From: Methanobacteriota archaeon
GTDB taxonomy: Archaea > Thermoplasmatota > Poseidoniia > Poseidoniales > Poseidoniaceae
NCBI GenBank assembly: GCA_009937025.1
Contig: JAACDG010000070.1
Coordinates: forward strand, 1 to 54,769
Length of the DNA stretch: 54,769 nt
Reading direction: 5' to 3'
Numbering within the stretch: position 1 is the stretch's first letter; each line of letters opens with the position of its first letter. The notes beneath the pieces were generated by a model that did not search any database, had not been told where the DNA came from, and worked only from the letters and a program-made list of their open reading frames with translations. A program made the position numbers and the translations under genes. Positions 44,371-54,517 of the stretch are shown here, in pieces.

Positions 44371-47300
44371 TCATCCAGTTTGACGAGAATCATAGCGTAG
44401 AGGCGATGAGTCGCCACGGATGCCGTCTTGCTCATCATCATGCACCTCGAACCAATCTACCATCCAATCACCGTCTGTATCCCAATTGGTTGGGTCCGTT
44501 CCTTCCGCAATGTGGTCATTGTCTAAATCAAGTATATACCAACCGAATTCGTGTTCCCCAACTGCTCGAACTGGAGATGTGTCGGGTGAACCAACATAGT
44601 AAATATCCCAAGCATCTGTTCTGTTACCTGCCATCAGAACTTCATCATCGCTTGAATCAAGAACAAGGAAGTTGGTATCTTTGTCGTCGACCAGGTAGGC
44701 AAAGCGTATATCATTCGCAAAGGATTTGTCCAGCTTCATGTAATTTTCAGTACTTGTGCCAGAGGAATCGATTTTCAAAAGAGCAGCTCGTAATTGCCAC
44801 CATTCCAGTACGATTTCACCATCATAAATCATGCCACTAAGGCGAACAGCATTCGGAGACGAAAGATCTGAGTCTGTAATACCATAGAATTCTTGGAAAT
44901 TCGTATATGGCTCATACACACATCCAGCACCGCTACAGTCCCAGTTTCCATCTTGGTCGGGATCGTAATTTGCATCAACCGGGTCTGCAGGATTCAAAGT
45001 AAACCAAGAGGAAGAAAAATCAGGGCGAGAAAGAATTCCACCGGCGCCTTGTTGGGATAATGGCAAACAGGAACTTGTGTCTGTAGAACAAGCGCCACCA
45101 GTCGCAGCATCAATCCAAATCACTTGAATTTGTAACAAAGAACTGTAATTATCATTTGATTCATTCCACCCTCTCGAATATTCATACCAGTCAGGCAGCA
45201 TGTCTCCATCCGAATCGTTGTCACTTGGATTGATTCCATACTTGAAAACTTCACGTCCATCTGACAAATTGAAATCTTGTTCGTGGTAGACTACCACGCC
45301 ATTGGATACAACGGTCGAATAAGACACACTGTCGCTGTCCGAATCATTTGAATCCGGACGTGTTTGATTGTCCCATTCCATCCAATTTGTGAATGGTAAA
45401 TCTCCGAGACCAGATTGAATAATTGACGAACCTGGGGAAAATACCCGGCCCGACCAAGTTCCTTGCTCGGCAGGTTGGTCGAATACTGTGCGGTCATACC
45501 AACCATCATGGTCTCCATCATAATCTACATCCCACGGATTCAATGGGTTCGCAGCCCAATGGTTGATTGTAGTTACATCTTCCATTCCATAGAGTGCAAA
45601 GCAATATTCCCAGCCATCTTCGATTCCATCAGAGTCCGAATCGACATTTGTTGGGTCAGCAATTCCGAGTAAAGTTCGATTAAAGTTGTCTTCATTGTAC
45701 TCATTAATCATCTCCATACGGTCAGCACTTGATTGACTCTTTGAAGTAAAATCAGTATAGAGCGCTTGCTGTGCTTGTTGCGGTGATAATCCGAGTTCTT
45801 CCATGTAAGCATCCATGGCATCATCTCCGAAATTGATAATTCCATCTGCAACAGGAACTGAGAAACGCTCAGTGTATTTACCATATGTGCGTGATTCCCA
45901 TTCACGTAAATTCGAGAAACGTTCATCCATAGAAATATTGCCATCACCGTCGCAGTCGAAACTATCCCCATCTGTGTCAAGGTTGACATCACTGTCGATA
46001 AGTGGGTTCATGCTCCAACGGTTTTGCTCTAAGTCCCACTCGGTAAACCAGTATTCAAACCCGTCATACATTCCATCATCATCAGTATCTGGATTGGTTG
46101 GGTCTGACATGCCAAGAAGTGTCGAAAGAATTGCATTTGGAGGAACTCCTGCCTGCCAATCGTTGAAATCACTTAACAAACGCTTACCTCGAGTTTCTTT
46201 GGTAATGAGAATATTAAACACTCGTTGAGCCTTTTCTGTTGGTTGTTGAGCATCTCCATCAATGTGCAGAAGTGGGGCATCAGAAGGATGGTCTAATCCA
46301 TTGACTGGCGCCTCGATTGCGATAGCAAACTCTTGACTATCCGTGAGACCATCGCCATCACCATCAAACCCTCCATCACCCGGTACAAGCGGGTTGAGTG
46401 TCCAAGTTTCGGCGGTCAAATTCCACGATGTGAACAATTGCTCAATTCCATCGATCATACCATCGCCATCTGTGTCAACATTATTCGGGTCCGAAGTCCA
46501 TCCCGTCAAATTTACTTGGTCAGAAGTGATGAAAGAGCCAAAAGAGAATTCAACAGTATTTCCAGGCCATTGTTGCAGGGCAAACGCAGAACCAACCGTC
46601 GTTACAAACCATTGCGGTGATGACCGGTTCTGGTCGGTTTCACTGTATTCCGGTGCGATTGCATTGTATTCCTCCCAATTGGCCATTCCGTCATCATCGG
46701 CGTCTTCCCATCGGTCTGCAGGGTCCAAAGGATTCAGAGTCCATGCATCCTCGAGAACATTCCACCGAGCAAACCAAACTTCCCAGCCATCAGGCATTCC
46801 ATCTGAATCTGAATCTGCATTCAACGGGTCTGAAGACCCGACGTCGGTCAGGGACTGAAGGGCCGTAACCGAACCAGAGGCTCGTTCTCCAAAGTTTGCT
46901 TCAGGGATTCCAAACGAGCTAACATTGATGAATAAATCAGTGGAAAATCCTTGTGGGATAGGCACACCATCGAGTGTTTGATTCCCATTAAAAAGGTCAG
47001 AACGAATGTGGAATTCAAGATAGTTTACAAAGGCTTCAGAATCTTCCAAGACTCCATTGTGATTGATATCATAACCATCACCATCGGGATTTGCAAAGAG
47101 ATCAGATGCGTTGAGTGGATTCACACCTTGCCGTGATGGGTCCCAAGTACAGGAGCCACCGGATTCCCAACCGTCCGGCAATGTATCACCATCTGAATCA
47201 ATATTATTTGGGTCTGGCTCAAACCACTCGAGACTTGAGTTAATCGTTTCACCATGTGATTCGAGCAAGAGGCCTTCGATGGCTGCACCACGGACAAGCG

Positions 47301-50124
47301 ACCATTGGTATTCACATAGATTTGCGAGACCGTCGCGGTCCGCATCCCAAAATGCGTCTTCAGCACGATTAGGGTCAAGTGTCCAATTATTTCCTCCGGT
47401 AAATGAAGAGCCAACCCAGCGACGGTGCTCAATTTCCCAACCATCGGGCATACCATCTTGGTCGCTGTCGAAATTTGTCGGGTCCGTGCCTCGGTCGTTG
47501 CTTGAAAGACCCAGATACGTGGCATTTGCTGCTTGACCTGCTGCATCATCACAAATATATTCCATTTGGACGGTATAGTGGCACCAAAGAGTTGAGTTTT
47601 CATAGAAGAAGCCGAAATATTCGTTTCCATCTCCTAAGCCATCCCCATCGCTGTCGCCGACACGAGGATTAGTGGAATTGTAACCATTTGGGGTTTGGCT
47701 GACAAATCTATATTCATCCAAATTTGTCCAAAGTCGTTCTAAAAAGCCATCACCAGATTGGTCAAGGTCGATGCCATCTCCGTCGGTATCAAAAATCGAA
47801 TCCCAAGGATCTGTTGGATCCAATCCATTGGCAACCTCCCAACCATCAGGCATTCCGTCGTTATCGGAATCATTCGCGCCTGGATTCATCAATTCAAGAT
47901 TTGCATATTGTCCTGGTGATGAACCCGTGAAGATGGTCGTATTGCCGTCGAGAGTCAAGGTTTGGAGTGCGACGATTTCACCAAATACTGCTTCCTGTTT
48001 CTGGAATCCGTATACGGCAGAATAATCGCCTGAAATAGCCCACAAGCCCTTGTCTGAACCAACGAGAATTTCATCTCCAGTTGGAAGAAGAGAATGGATG
48101 TTATTGTAGTCGCGAATATATCGGCCATCGATACCCGGATGTTCGAGTAAACCGCTGTGAGAAATTGTATTATCAACGAGGTGGAGCATATGGACGCCTG
48201 AAGGAGTTCCAAACCACAAGACCTGTGCATTGCTTGAAGTCGGCCCGTCAAGAGTCATACTCCGTACTTCAGCAGGATTCGCTACTGTTCCAAGAGAAAG
48301 TGAGCGCAATTCATCGATTGCTGTAGGAAATGGTGTTGATTCAGGAGTGTAATAAAACCTCCACGTTGGTTCAAAAGCACCACGAGCGGTCGTCGTTTCG
48401 CCAATGATCAAGCCTCTATCTGTGCCGACATACAGTGTGTTGTTCCCCCCACCTGCAGAACCATGTGCAATTCCTGTAACCTTTGCATTTGATTGACTCA
48501 AAGCGGTTTGCAGTCCAATAGCAATTTCATATTGTTGTGCAATTTGAGAAGAGGAAGAAATCTCGAATACAGAACCTTCACCGGCTTGACCTAATCCAAG
48601 AATATGTTTGTTTTGCCCTTCAATATTCAAAAGGGTGAGCGCAAAAATTTCTTCTGAAAGAGACCATGCCCATGTTTCAAGAGGACCAAGGTCGCCATCT
48701 GCTTGAAGTGGAGCAATCGCAATACCCACGTTTGTAGCAATCGCTAATGCGAAACTAGAATCTTGGATGGATAGAAGGGTTGAATCGTGTAATTCTACGC
48801 CTTGAGGCATCCAATGGTCGGAACTCGACATCTCTTCATAATTGAAAACCGTCAAACCATACCGCGTAGTAGCATAGAGCATTGAACCATCTTCATCAAG
48901 GTCGCGTATGTCATGATGAATGAGACTCATATCATCTGCTGTTGCAACAAAACTCAACGGGAAAAATTGATGTGTATTTTCTTGATTTCCAAGTGAAACC
49001 GATTTCATACCGGGCAACACAGAATTGCCATTATCCTCGTGAACAAAATATTCTTCCAATGTTGAAAGTGATTCTCCAAGGGCAAGAGCTGTCAACGTCC
49101 GACTGACGTCAGGAGATATGCCGCCATCACGGTTGGCATCCCAGCCATCCAAGTCAGGGTCAAGCAAGGCATTGGTGCGATTAAGTGGTTCAAGACCAAA
49201 ATGAACTTCCCAACCGTCAGGAATTCCATCGCCGAATGAAGGGAATAGGCGACGAATCGAAAATCCATCCCAATGGTAGCGGTCCGAATCTGCGAGCAGC
49301 GGGTCGGTTCCAAGCCAAAGGTCTTCGTCAATGACCATGGTAGCGTTTTCAGTACAAGCAGAGAGTAAATTCTCGAATGTCGCATTTGGACCGGTCGGAA
49401 TAAATGGCCAGTTCTTGAACACAGAGCCCTCTGGTAGACTTGCCGAACACCACATTCCATCCAATTCCGTCGTATGATTTAACGGCGCTCCATGAATATA
49501 TTCTTCCGGTGAGGAATAACGTTCCGTCGTCGACAAAACTCCATCTCTATTGACGTCGAAACCATCCTCGTCGGGGTCGTCATAAAGATCTGAACCATTG
49601 AGAGGGTCAAAGTTTTGGCATTCATATTTCAATGAAAAGATGTTGAAACCACCAACTCTCTCACACATGTAAGCTTCATACCCGTCAGGCATTCCATCGC
49701 CATCCGTATCTGCAATTCGAGGATCCAGGTAGCTCCGTTCACCTTCGTTGTCAACTGTGCCTGTGAGCCCACGTGGAAATCCAGGGGCTGTACAATTTGC
49801 TGGATATGGCCAACAATACTCCTCTGTAGCATTCAAACCATCACGGTCAAAATCAACAAAAGCATCCGAGGCATTGTTACTGTTCATGCCCTGCATAACA
49901 ACTGCACGACCATCAACAGAACTCCAATTCATCCATTCTTCAAAGAGGTTTTCGTGGACATCGGGAATTTTATCTCCATCGCTATCGGTGGAAGGTGGTT
50001 TAGAACCGTCAGTGGTATCTGGATGTAGATTTGATACCGATGAAACAGCCGGAAATTGTGACATAAACACTAGACTTGCAACAACTGCAAGAGTAGTTAG
50101 AAGAGTGGTTAAACTTCGACGCAT
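44371..50124 (-). CDS. Giant secreted calcium-binding repeat protein with beta-propeller
   Basis: This protein of about 1,917 residues has a signal peptide (TTLLTTLAVVASLVFMSQFPA) but no membrane span at its end, so it should be released or held by a partner. Repeats of the form DSDxDGMPDGWE, each with a following N(P/D)xDAxxDxDxDG element, occur a dozen or more times; these are thrombospondin type 3/EF-loop-like calcium sites. A beta-propeller about 370-730 interrupts them (LYATTRYGLTVFN, TLYVGTDRGLIIGE, ILVGSDKGLWAISG). The ATG at 50124 is chosen because the signal peptide starts there and the longer frame to 50325 would run into the opposite gene. Its stop overlaps the next gene's possible ATG. 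The two are likely made together. Confidence 0.82.
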   Translation of the reverse strand: MRRSLTTLLTTLAVVASLVFMSQFPAVSSVSNLHPDTTDGSKPPSTDSDGDKIPDVHENLFEEWMNWSSVDGRAVVMQGMNSNNASDAFVDFDRDGLNATEEYCWPYPANCTAPGFPRGLTGTVDNEGERSYLDPRIADTDGDGMPDGYEAYMCERVGGFNIFSLKYECQNFDPLNGSDLYDDPDEDGFDVNRDGVLSTTERYSSPEEYIHGAPLNHTTELDGMWCSASLPEGSVFKNWPFIPTGPNATFENLLSACTENATMVIDEDLWLGTDPLLADSDRYHWDGFSIRRLFPSFGDGIPDGWEVHFGLEPLNRTNALLDPDLDGWDANRDGGISPDVSRTLTALALGESLSTLEEYFVHEDNGNSVLPGMKSVSLGNQENTHQFFPLSFVATADDMSLIHHDIRDLDEDGSMLYATTRYGLTVFNYEEMSSSDHWMPQGVELHDSTLLSIQDSSFALAIATNVGIAIAPLQADGDLGPLETWAWSLSEEIFALTLLNIEGQNKHILGLGQAGEGSVFEISSSSQIAQQYEIAIGLQTALSQSNAKVTGIAHGSAGGGNNTLYVGTDRGLIIGETTTARGAFEPTWRFYYTPESTPFPTAIDELRSLSLGTVANPAEVRSMTLDGPTSSNAQVLWFGTPSGVHMLHLVDNTISHSGLLEHPGIDGRYIRDYNNIHSLLPTGDEILVGSDKGLWAISGDYSAVYGFQKQEAVFGEIVALQTLTLDGNTTIFTGSSPGQYANLELMNPGANDSDNDGMPDGWEVANGLDPTDPWDSIFDTDGDGIDLDQSGDGFLERLWTNLDEYRFVSQTPNGYNSTNPRVGDSDGDGLGDGNEYFGFFYENSTLWCHYTVQMEYICDDAAGQAANATYLGLSSNDRGTDPTNFDSDQDGMPDGWEIEHRRWVGSSFTGGNNWTLDPNRAEDAFWDADRDGLANLCEYQWSLVRGAAIEGLLLESHGETINSSLEWFEPDPNNIDSDGDTLPDGWESGGSCTWDPSRQGVNPLNASDLFANPDGDGYDINHNGVLEDSEAFVNYLEFHIRSDLFNGNQTLDGVPIPQGFSTDLFINVSSFGIPEANFGERASGSVTALQSLTDVGSSDPLNADSDSDGMPDGWEVWFARWNVLEDAWTLNPLDPADRWEDADDDGMANWEEYNAIAPEYSETDQNRSSPQWFVTTVGSAFALQQWPGNTVEFSFGSFITSDQVNLTGWTSDPNNVDTDGDGMIDGIEQLFTSWNLTAETWTLNPLVPGDGGFDGDGDGLTDSQEFAIAIEAPVNGLDHPSDAPLLHIDGDAQQPTEKAQRVFNILITKETRGKRLLSDFNDWQAGVPPNAILSTLLGMSDPTNPDTDDDGMYDGFEYWFTEWDLEQNRWSMNPLIDSDVNLDTDGDSFDCDGDGNISMDERFSNLREWESRTYGKYTERFSVPVADGIINFGDDAMDAYMEELGLSPQQAQQALYTDFTSKSQSSADRMEMINEYNEDNFNRTLLGIADPTNVDSDSDGIEDGWEYCFALYGMEDVTTINHWAANPLNPWDVDYDGDHDGWYDRTVFDQPAEQGTWSGRVFSPGSSIIQSGLGDLPFTNWMEWDNQTRPDSNDSDSDSVSYSTVVSNGVVVYHEQDFNLSDGREVFKYGINPSDNDSDGDMLPDWYEYSRGWNESNDNYSSLLQIQVIWIDAATGGACSTDTSSCLPLSQQGAGGILSRPDFSSSWFTLNPADPVDANYDPDQDGNWDCSGAGCVYEPYTNFQEFYGITDSDLSSPNAVRLSGMIYDGEIVLEWWQLRAALLKIDSSGTSTENYMKLDKSFANDIRFAYLVDDKDTNFLVLDSSDDEVLMAGNRTDAWDIYYVGSPDTSPVRAVGEHEFGWYILDLDNDHIAEGTDPTNWDTDGDWMVDWFEVHDDEQDGIRGDSSPLRYDSRQTG

Positions 50125-50357
50125 TTTGTGACCTGCCTGCAAAGCATACGCTTCGCAAGTGAGCAACCCTCTCAAGCCACTTATGAGGATGATGGAGCGA
50201 TGTTCGGACAAGTCATCATTCATTGACTGCAAAAAATCCATCCAAACCATCGAATATTGAGCGTCGAATCTTAAGAGAAAGTGGGCGAATTCAAGAATTG
50301 CAACGAAGTTATGCGGTTTCTTCAAAGGCCGCTCGCGACCGGTGGATGTTGATTGAG

Positions 50358-51176
50358 ATGGTCATGACGCTAACGCACCTTGGTACAGGCAGTCGCGGGA
50401 ACGCGACTTTGCTTGAAACCGAACATGCAAAAGTGTTGATTGACCAAGGTTTCAGCGGAGCACAACTCGAGAAAAGACTTGGACGATTGAACATTCATCC
50501 GACAGATATCGATTATATCTTCATCAGCCACCATCATGGAGACCATGGCGGCGGTGCTGCTGTCGTGCAAAAACGTTGGAAGATGAAGGTGCAAGCAAAT
50601 CATCGAACCGCAGAAGAACTCGGCTTACTTCCTGAATTGACCCATAACTTTGAATCTCTCGACATGATTCATGTTAGCCAAGACCTCGCCATCCTACCAG
50701 TCCCAGTACCCCATTCGGGAGCAGATAATGTCGCGTTCATAGCCAGCCATAACGGGGGGCGTGCCGCAGTGATAACTGACTTGGGATCTTGGACTGATGA
50801 ATTGGTCACCCACGTACGGGGTTGTGAACACATTGCCATCGAAGCAAATTATGACCATGACAGGCTAATGAATGGACCTTACCCCTACTCCCTTAAAGAC
50901 AGAATTAGCGGCCGTGGGGGACACTTGTCAAATGAACAAACGGGTAGGTTTCTTGCCCAAGTATGCACTCCCGCTACCAAGAGCATTTCATTAACCCACC
51001 TTTCAGAAAAAAATAACCAACCGCATCTCGCTGAATCAACAGTGTTGTACCATATCGATGGAATCTTTTCGGGAGACATTACAATCTCTCTCCAAGATGG
51101 TCCTGAAGACTCCCATTATATTGGCAGAACAGTACATGCAAATGATGCTGAGTTCGTTCACTCGAAGAAACAGTAA
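50358..51176 (+). CDS. Metallo-beta-lactamase-fold hydrolase (YycJ/WalJ-like)
   Basis: This protein of about 272 residues is a metal-dependent hydrolase. It begins MTLTHLGTGSRGNATLLE, the usual first strand of the family. The zinc motif SHHHGDHGGG, PVPHSGADNVAF, the acidic ITDLGSW and the final LTHLSEKNN supply the expected metal ligands. The closest recognisable relatives are YycJ/WalJ-type exonuclease-like proteins; the substrate is not deducible. In-frame ATGs at 50346, 50358 and 50364 are all near the first strand. A frame extending back to 50223 would add 45 residues unlike the family. The gene is divergent from the giant secreted protein gene; the roughly 230-base gap holds no clear promoter element that I could assign. 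Confidence 0.85.
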   Translation: MVMTLTHLGTGSRGNATLLETEHAKVLIDQGFSGAQLEKRLGRLNIHPTDIDYIFISHHHGDHGGGAAVVQKRWKMKVQANHRTAEELGLLPELTHNFESLDMIHVSQDLAILPVPVPHSGADNVAFIASHNGGRAAVITDLGSWTDELVTHVRGCEHIAIEANYDHDRLMNGPYPYSLKDRISGRGGHLSNEQTGRFLAQVCTPATKSISLTHLSEKNNQPHLAESTVLYHIDGIFSGDITISLQDGPEDSHYIGRTVHANDAEFVHSKKQ

Positions 51177-51186
51177 TTCCTCAAAT

Positions 51187-51207
51187 CACCCCCCTAAGGG
51201 GGGGGTG
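51187..51207. terminator. GC-only hairpin after the hydrolase gene
   Basis: CACCCCCC and GGGGGGTG can pair across a short TAAGG loop, giving an 8-pair stem almost wholly of G-C. It starts 10 bases after the hydrolase stop and ends 17 bases before the first pilin-like gene's ATG. There is no T-run after it. It could stop or slow transcription, protect the 3' end, or shape the pilin operon leader. Confidence 0.4.
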
Positions 51208-51224
51208 CGAGGGTCAATTGCTAA

Positions 51225-52310
51225 ATGATGCCGAAGTGTGTGCCGACTGTGAACGCACAAGCAAGCACTGTTTTGCGCCCGTCCCTCCGTCGGGACCAAA
51301 GGGCAGTAAGCGAAGTGCTTGGAGTCATCATGATGCTGGCCATGGTCATCACAATCATGGGAGGGGTTTGGGTCTTTTTGAGCCCTTATGTTTCCGATTT
51401 TGAAGACAATACAAATTGGAACAGTGCAAACGGAATTGCTGAGCGATTTCAAGACCGAATCGATGTTGCAGGAAGTGCACCAAATGGGACGGGCATTCGA
51501 CATACACTTGCTCTACAGTCGACCATGATTCAACCGATTGAAAAAGTCGAAACTTGGACGATTGCTGCTGATTTGACACCTTACGATTCGGTGGTTGTAC
51601 GTGATGTGAACAGTACGGCATTTGGTATTATGTCAATGAATGAAACTGCACGCAGCATCACGATTGAATCCGAACTGGGCATGGAAAGTTATCTCTTCGA
51701 AGCATCTCACTTAGAGGTCATCGTGAACCACACATCATCTCAGCAACATTGGCGGTCAGTTACGGTTTATGATGCGGATGGAAATGCAATTCACCGAAGC
51801 GTAACCTATCTTATCTCAGGCATTCAGATATCAACATTCTTGGGAATGGGAGAGCATGAGATTGCTTTGATGAATGACGCCCGTGTTGAACGTTTTCCGA
51901 ATGAGCCCTGGAAAGTCTCCCAATTTCCAAATATTGAAATCGATACTTTGGTCAATGGTGAACTCCGTCTTTCCTTAGTCCTTAATGATGTTCGAATTAA
52001 TGGCACACTCGGTTCGGGGAGCAGGGTCGGCATGAACATGCTTTCACTTGGCCCAATGACCTTGTTTACTGGACAAGCATACAATGTGAAATTCACAGTT
52101 GTTAACTCTCTTAATGACTTGATTACCCCTCAATACCATGACCGATTTTTGGAGGAATATACACTGAACAGGGCCTCTGGAACTTTGGATTCCTATATCG
52201 GCTATGCGCCTTACATGAGAGCAAGTGGCGCTGACGGATTTACTGTGGAAACGCAAGGGGCACAACTGTTCTTAGAAGTCGATGTTAAACGCGTGGAGGT
52301 CTCCAGATGA
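51225..52310 (+). CDS. Class III signal peptide (type IV pilin-like) protein, first of three
   Basis: The 361 residues include a prepilin-type leader. RRDQRAVSEVLGVIMMLAMV has the basic residues, the Ala cleavage site and the hydrophobic helix of archaeal pilins; the SEVLGVI core is typical of them. A beta-rich head of about 300 residues with NxS/T sequons follows. It is larger than ordinary archaeal pilins. The N-terminal leader of about 27 residues from the ATG at 51225 is somewhat long; a TTG at 51273 would give a more usual length. The next gene starts within its stop (ATGA), so the pair is coupled. It is probably processed by an archaeal prepilin peptidase. Confidence 0.82.
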   Translation: MMPKCVPTVNAQASTVLRPSLRRDQRAVSEVLGVIMMLAMVITIMGGVWVFLSPYVSDFEDNTNWNSANGIAERFQDRIDVAGSAPNGTGIRHTLALQSTMIQPIEKVETWTIAADLTPYDSVVVRDVNSTAFGIMSMNETARSITIESELGMESYLFEASHLEVIVNHTSSQQHWRSVTVYDADGNAIHRSVTYLISGIQISTFLGMGEHEIALMNDARVERFPNEPWKVSQFPNIEIDTLVNGELRLSLVLNDVRINGTLGSGSRVGMNMLSLGPMTLFTGQAYNVKFTVVNSLNDLITPQYHDRFLEEYTLNRASGTLDSYIGYAPYMRASGADGFTVETQGAQLFLEVDVKRVEVSR

Positions 52311-54517
52311 GGTCCACTTTACAGCGAGATGAACATGCAGTTTCAGCTGCTGTTGCTACTGTCCTACTGTTTGGTGGAGTTTTGTCAATCATTGCAATGA
52401 TGATGGTATCAATGATTCCGGTTATTGAAGAACTCGAAGGCTCAATCGAACGGCATGATATGTCCTCACAAATGTCTCTTCTCGCACATCAAACATCAGC
52501 ACTTAGCGAAACTGGAATGCCTGGTGATTCAACTGAAATCGAATTGATTCCAGTCGATGGCACCCTGAATTGGGACATGATGCAATCAAGCATGTGGTAT
52601 TCAGCCACATGGGCTGATGAAACGAGTTTTCGCGTGCAAGGAGCTTTGGATTATGATGATGCATTCAGTATCCGACATCCTGAATCAATGAATACTGCAG
52701 TATGTATCGATGACCTTCGACTTGGGCCAGCAAACCCATACATATTCACCATACCCGAATGGGTGGAAAGTGTGTCGATGACAGCATCGCCTGGACTTGC
52801 ACTTCCACTCGGTCCAATCGATATCGATATTTGGAATCAATCGACGAAGATTTCAGAGGTTGAACTTATGGTTGATGGAATGTTTACGTTGGACACAAGT
52901 TCTTCAGGCGAAATTGCAATCCACTCGTCTCACCAACTCCACCTACTGATTTCCACAGGTGTAGGGGGTACTGCACTTATGCAGGCAAACGATCCAAGTC
53001 CGATAGATTCCACAGGTACTTCTTGGTCCCTTCCTCTTCCAAGTGGGACCAATCAGATTCATGTTGTGAGTGAAGTGGCGAATCAAATTACGATTACGAA
53101 CCAAACATCAACTTCATACTATGCTTTGCCATCGAATCAAAACCGTGTTGGCGTCACATTCAGTCATCAACTCACACTCGACGCCACTGAAGTCGTACAT
53201 GTTACGACAAGTTCTCCTTCACGTTTGATTCTTCAAACAACCCTCGATACAGATGTTGGACAAATTGCATGGCCAAGTGTCGATGGCCAGTATCTTGGAC
53301 ATTCATTCATAGCACCGTCTCTTGAAGGTGAGGTCGTCTTCACGAACCCTGGCCAAAACAGTGTGACGGTTACATGGAGAGGTGGCGGTGTTTCTGTAGC
53401 ACCAAACCAAAGTATGGTTTTTGATTGGCCACCTGCAGATATCAACGGTGCTCCAATGCTGGATGCAAATGGCGACCTGTTTGTATCATGGAGGGCACAT
53501 ACCAATGGCTCAGGCATGCAAGTTGTTCCGGCTGATGACACTGGTGCATTATCTGGTAAAGACCATTCATTCCATGTTGATGGAATTAGTGCCAGTCAAA
53601 TTCACCTCGCACGGGCAGGAACTTCTGCTGAATGGAACATGACCGGAAGTACGATTGCCAATGGTACTCTTTTTGATGAACAAACCCAATCCACATTAGA
53701 CATCAACCAAGGTACAAGTCAAATGGAACTTGAAGCCGGTCATGCCCTACGATTGTACCATTTACGAGGCCAAGATGGTCTGATGCAAATACATCATGAT
53801 GGTGCACAACGTTGCCTGTCCATCGGTGTTCAAGCAAGCGGTTGGATTACCACGCAACTGCCATGGGAATCAATGGGTGGAAGAAGTCAAGTCGATCTGA
53901 AAAATGCTTGGAAGAGCGGCACCCACCCAGCGAGTATGCAAATTACACTCATTGGTGTTGAAGGAGCCTCTACACATGCGAATTTAGGAACTGTCTGGGG
54001 ATTCCACCTATCGAGACTCAGTTACCAATTCTCATCTTCTATCGTTGGGATGGAAGTAGCCTATGTAGGCGGTGCTGTGGTGACCAACCATCCTGAATTT
54101 GAATCATACATTGTTGTCCCACCATCAGACAGAGGTGGTCCTGGGCCGAGATTTGCCGCAACTATACCCTCACTTCATCCAACACAGAACAGCGTGAGTG
54201 GAGCAGGTTCAATGAACTTAGATATTGAATTAGTTGACCGTTCATCGCTTGCTTCTGCAACAGCATTTGAGGTTCGACGAGGATGGTCAAACCCCTATGG
54301 AGTGGCGATAGCGGATGCCTCGGCTGACGGACTGGAATCAAGTGAAGATTGGACTATTTATCCTGGGCGTATCGACTTGCTTACCGATTATGTAGGATGG
54401 GTTCCTGACCCGTCATACGCTACATCCGAAGCAGTCTGGCATACCAATGGAGAACCGATTCAATTTACCCTTCAAATGGCGGCATTGAATGCACATATGA
54501 CGGAGGCGATTTCATGA
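52307..54517 (+). CDS. Giant pilin-like protein, second of three
   Basis: The 736 residues begin with another class III leader. RDEHAVSAAVATVLLFGGVL has the basic/acidic charge cluster, the Ala cleavage site and a long hydrophobic helix. The rest is a large beta-rich, Ser/Thr-rich ectodomain with NxS/T sites (for example NQSTK, NQTS, NGSG). That is far larger than a pilus subunit and closer to a tip adhesin. It overlaps the preceding gene (ATGA at 52307-52310) and is overlapped by the next (54514-54517). The arrangement suggests a minor or tip subunit with a head for binding. The ligand is unknown. Confidence 0.8.
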   Translation: MRSTLQRDEHAVSAAVATVLLFGGVLSIIAMMMVSMIPVIEELEGSIERHDMSSQMSLLAHQTSALSETGMPGDSTEIELIPVDGTLNWDMMQSSMWYSATWADETSFRVQGALDYDDAFSIRHPESMNTAVCIDDLRLGPANPYIFTIPEWVESVSMTASPGLALPLGPIDIDIWNQSTKISEVELMVDGMFTLDTSSSGEIAIHSSHQLHLLISTGVGGTALMQANDPSPIDSTGTSWSLPLPSGTNQIHVVSEVANQITITNQTSTSYYALPSNQNRVGVTFSHQLTLDATEVVHVTTSSPSRLILQTTLDTDVGQIAWPSVDGQYLGHSFIAPSLEGEVVFTNPGQNSVTVTWRGGGVSVAPNQSMVFDWPPADINGAPMLDANGDLFVSWRAHTNGSGMQVVPADDTGALSGKDHSFHVDGISASQIHLARAGTSAEWNMTGSTIANGTLFDEQTQSTLDINQGTSQMELEAGHALRLYHLRGQDGLMQIHHDGAQRCLSIGVQASGWITTQLPWESMGGRSQVDLKNAWKSGTHPASMQITLIGVEGASTHANLGTVWGFHLSRLSYQFSSSIVGMEVAYVGGAVVTNHPEFESYIVVPPSDRGGPGPRFAATIPSLHPTQNSVSGAGSMNLDIELVDRSSLASATAFEVRRGWSNPYGVAIADASADGLESSEDWTIYPGRIDLLTDYVGWVPDPSYATSEAVWHTNGEPIQFTLQMAALNAHMTEAIS

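Noticed and set aside
46343-46858. Long open frames opposite the giant calcium-repeat gene
   Set aside because: They are antisense shadows of codon-biased Asp/Ser/Gly repeats. Their products are low-complexity Ser/Arg/Pro-rich, with no recognisable domain or ribosome-binding site.
50125-50325. N-terminal extension of the giant calcium-repeat protein to 50325
   Set aside because: A clear signal peptide begins at the 50124 ATG. The extension would bury it behind 67 residues and overlap the divergent gene's upstream region.
50223-50357. N-terminal extension of the metallo-beta-lactamase-fold gene back to 50223
   Set aside because: The added 45 residues do not fit the family, which begins at the MTLTHLGTGSRGN strand, and the region more likely holds divergent promoters.
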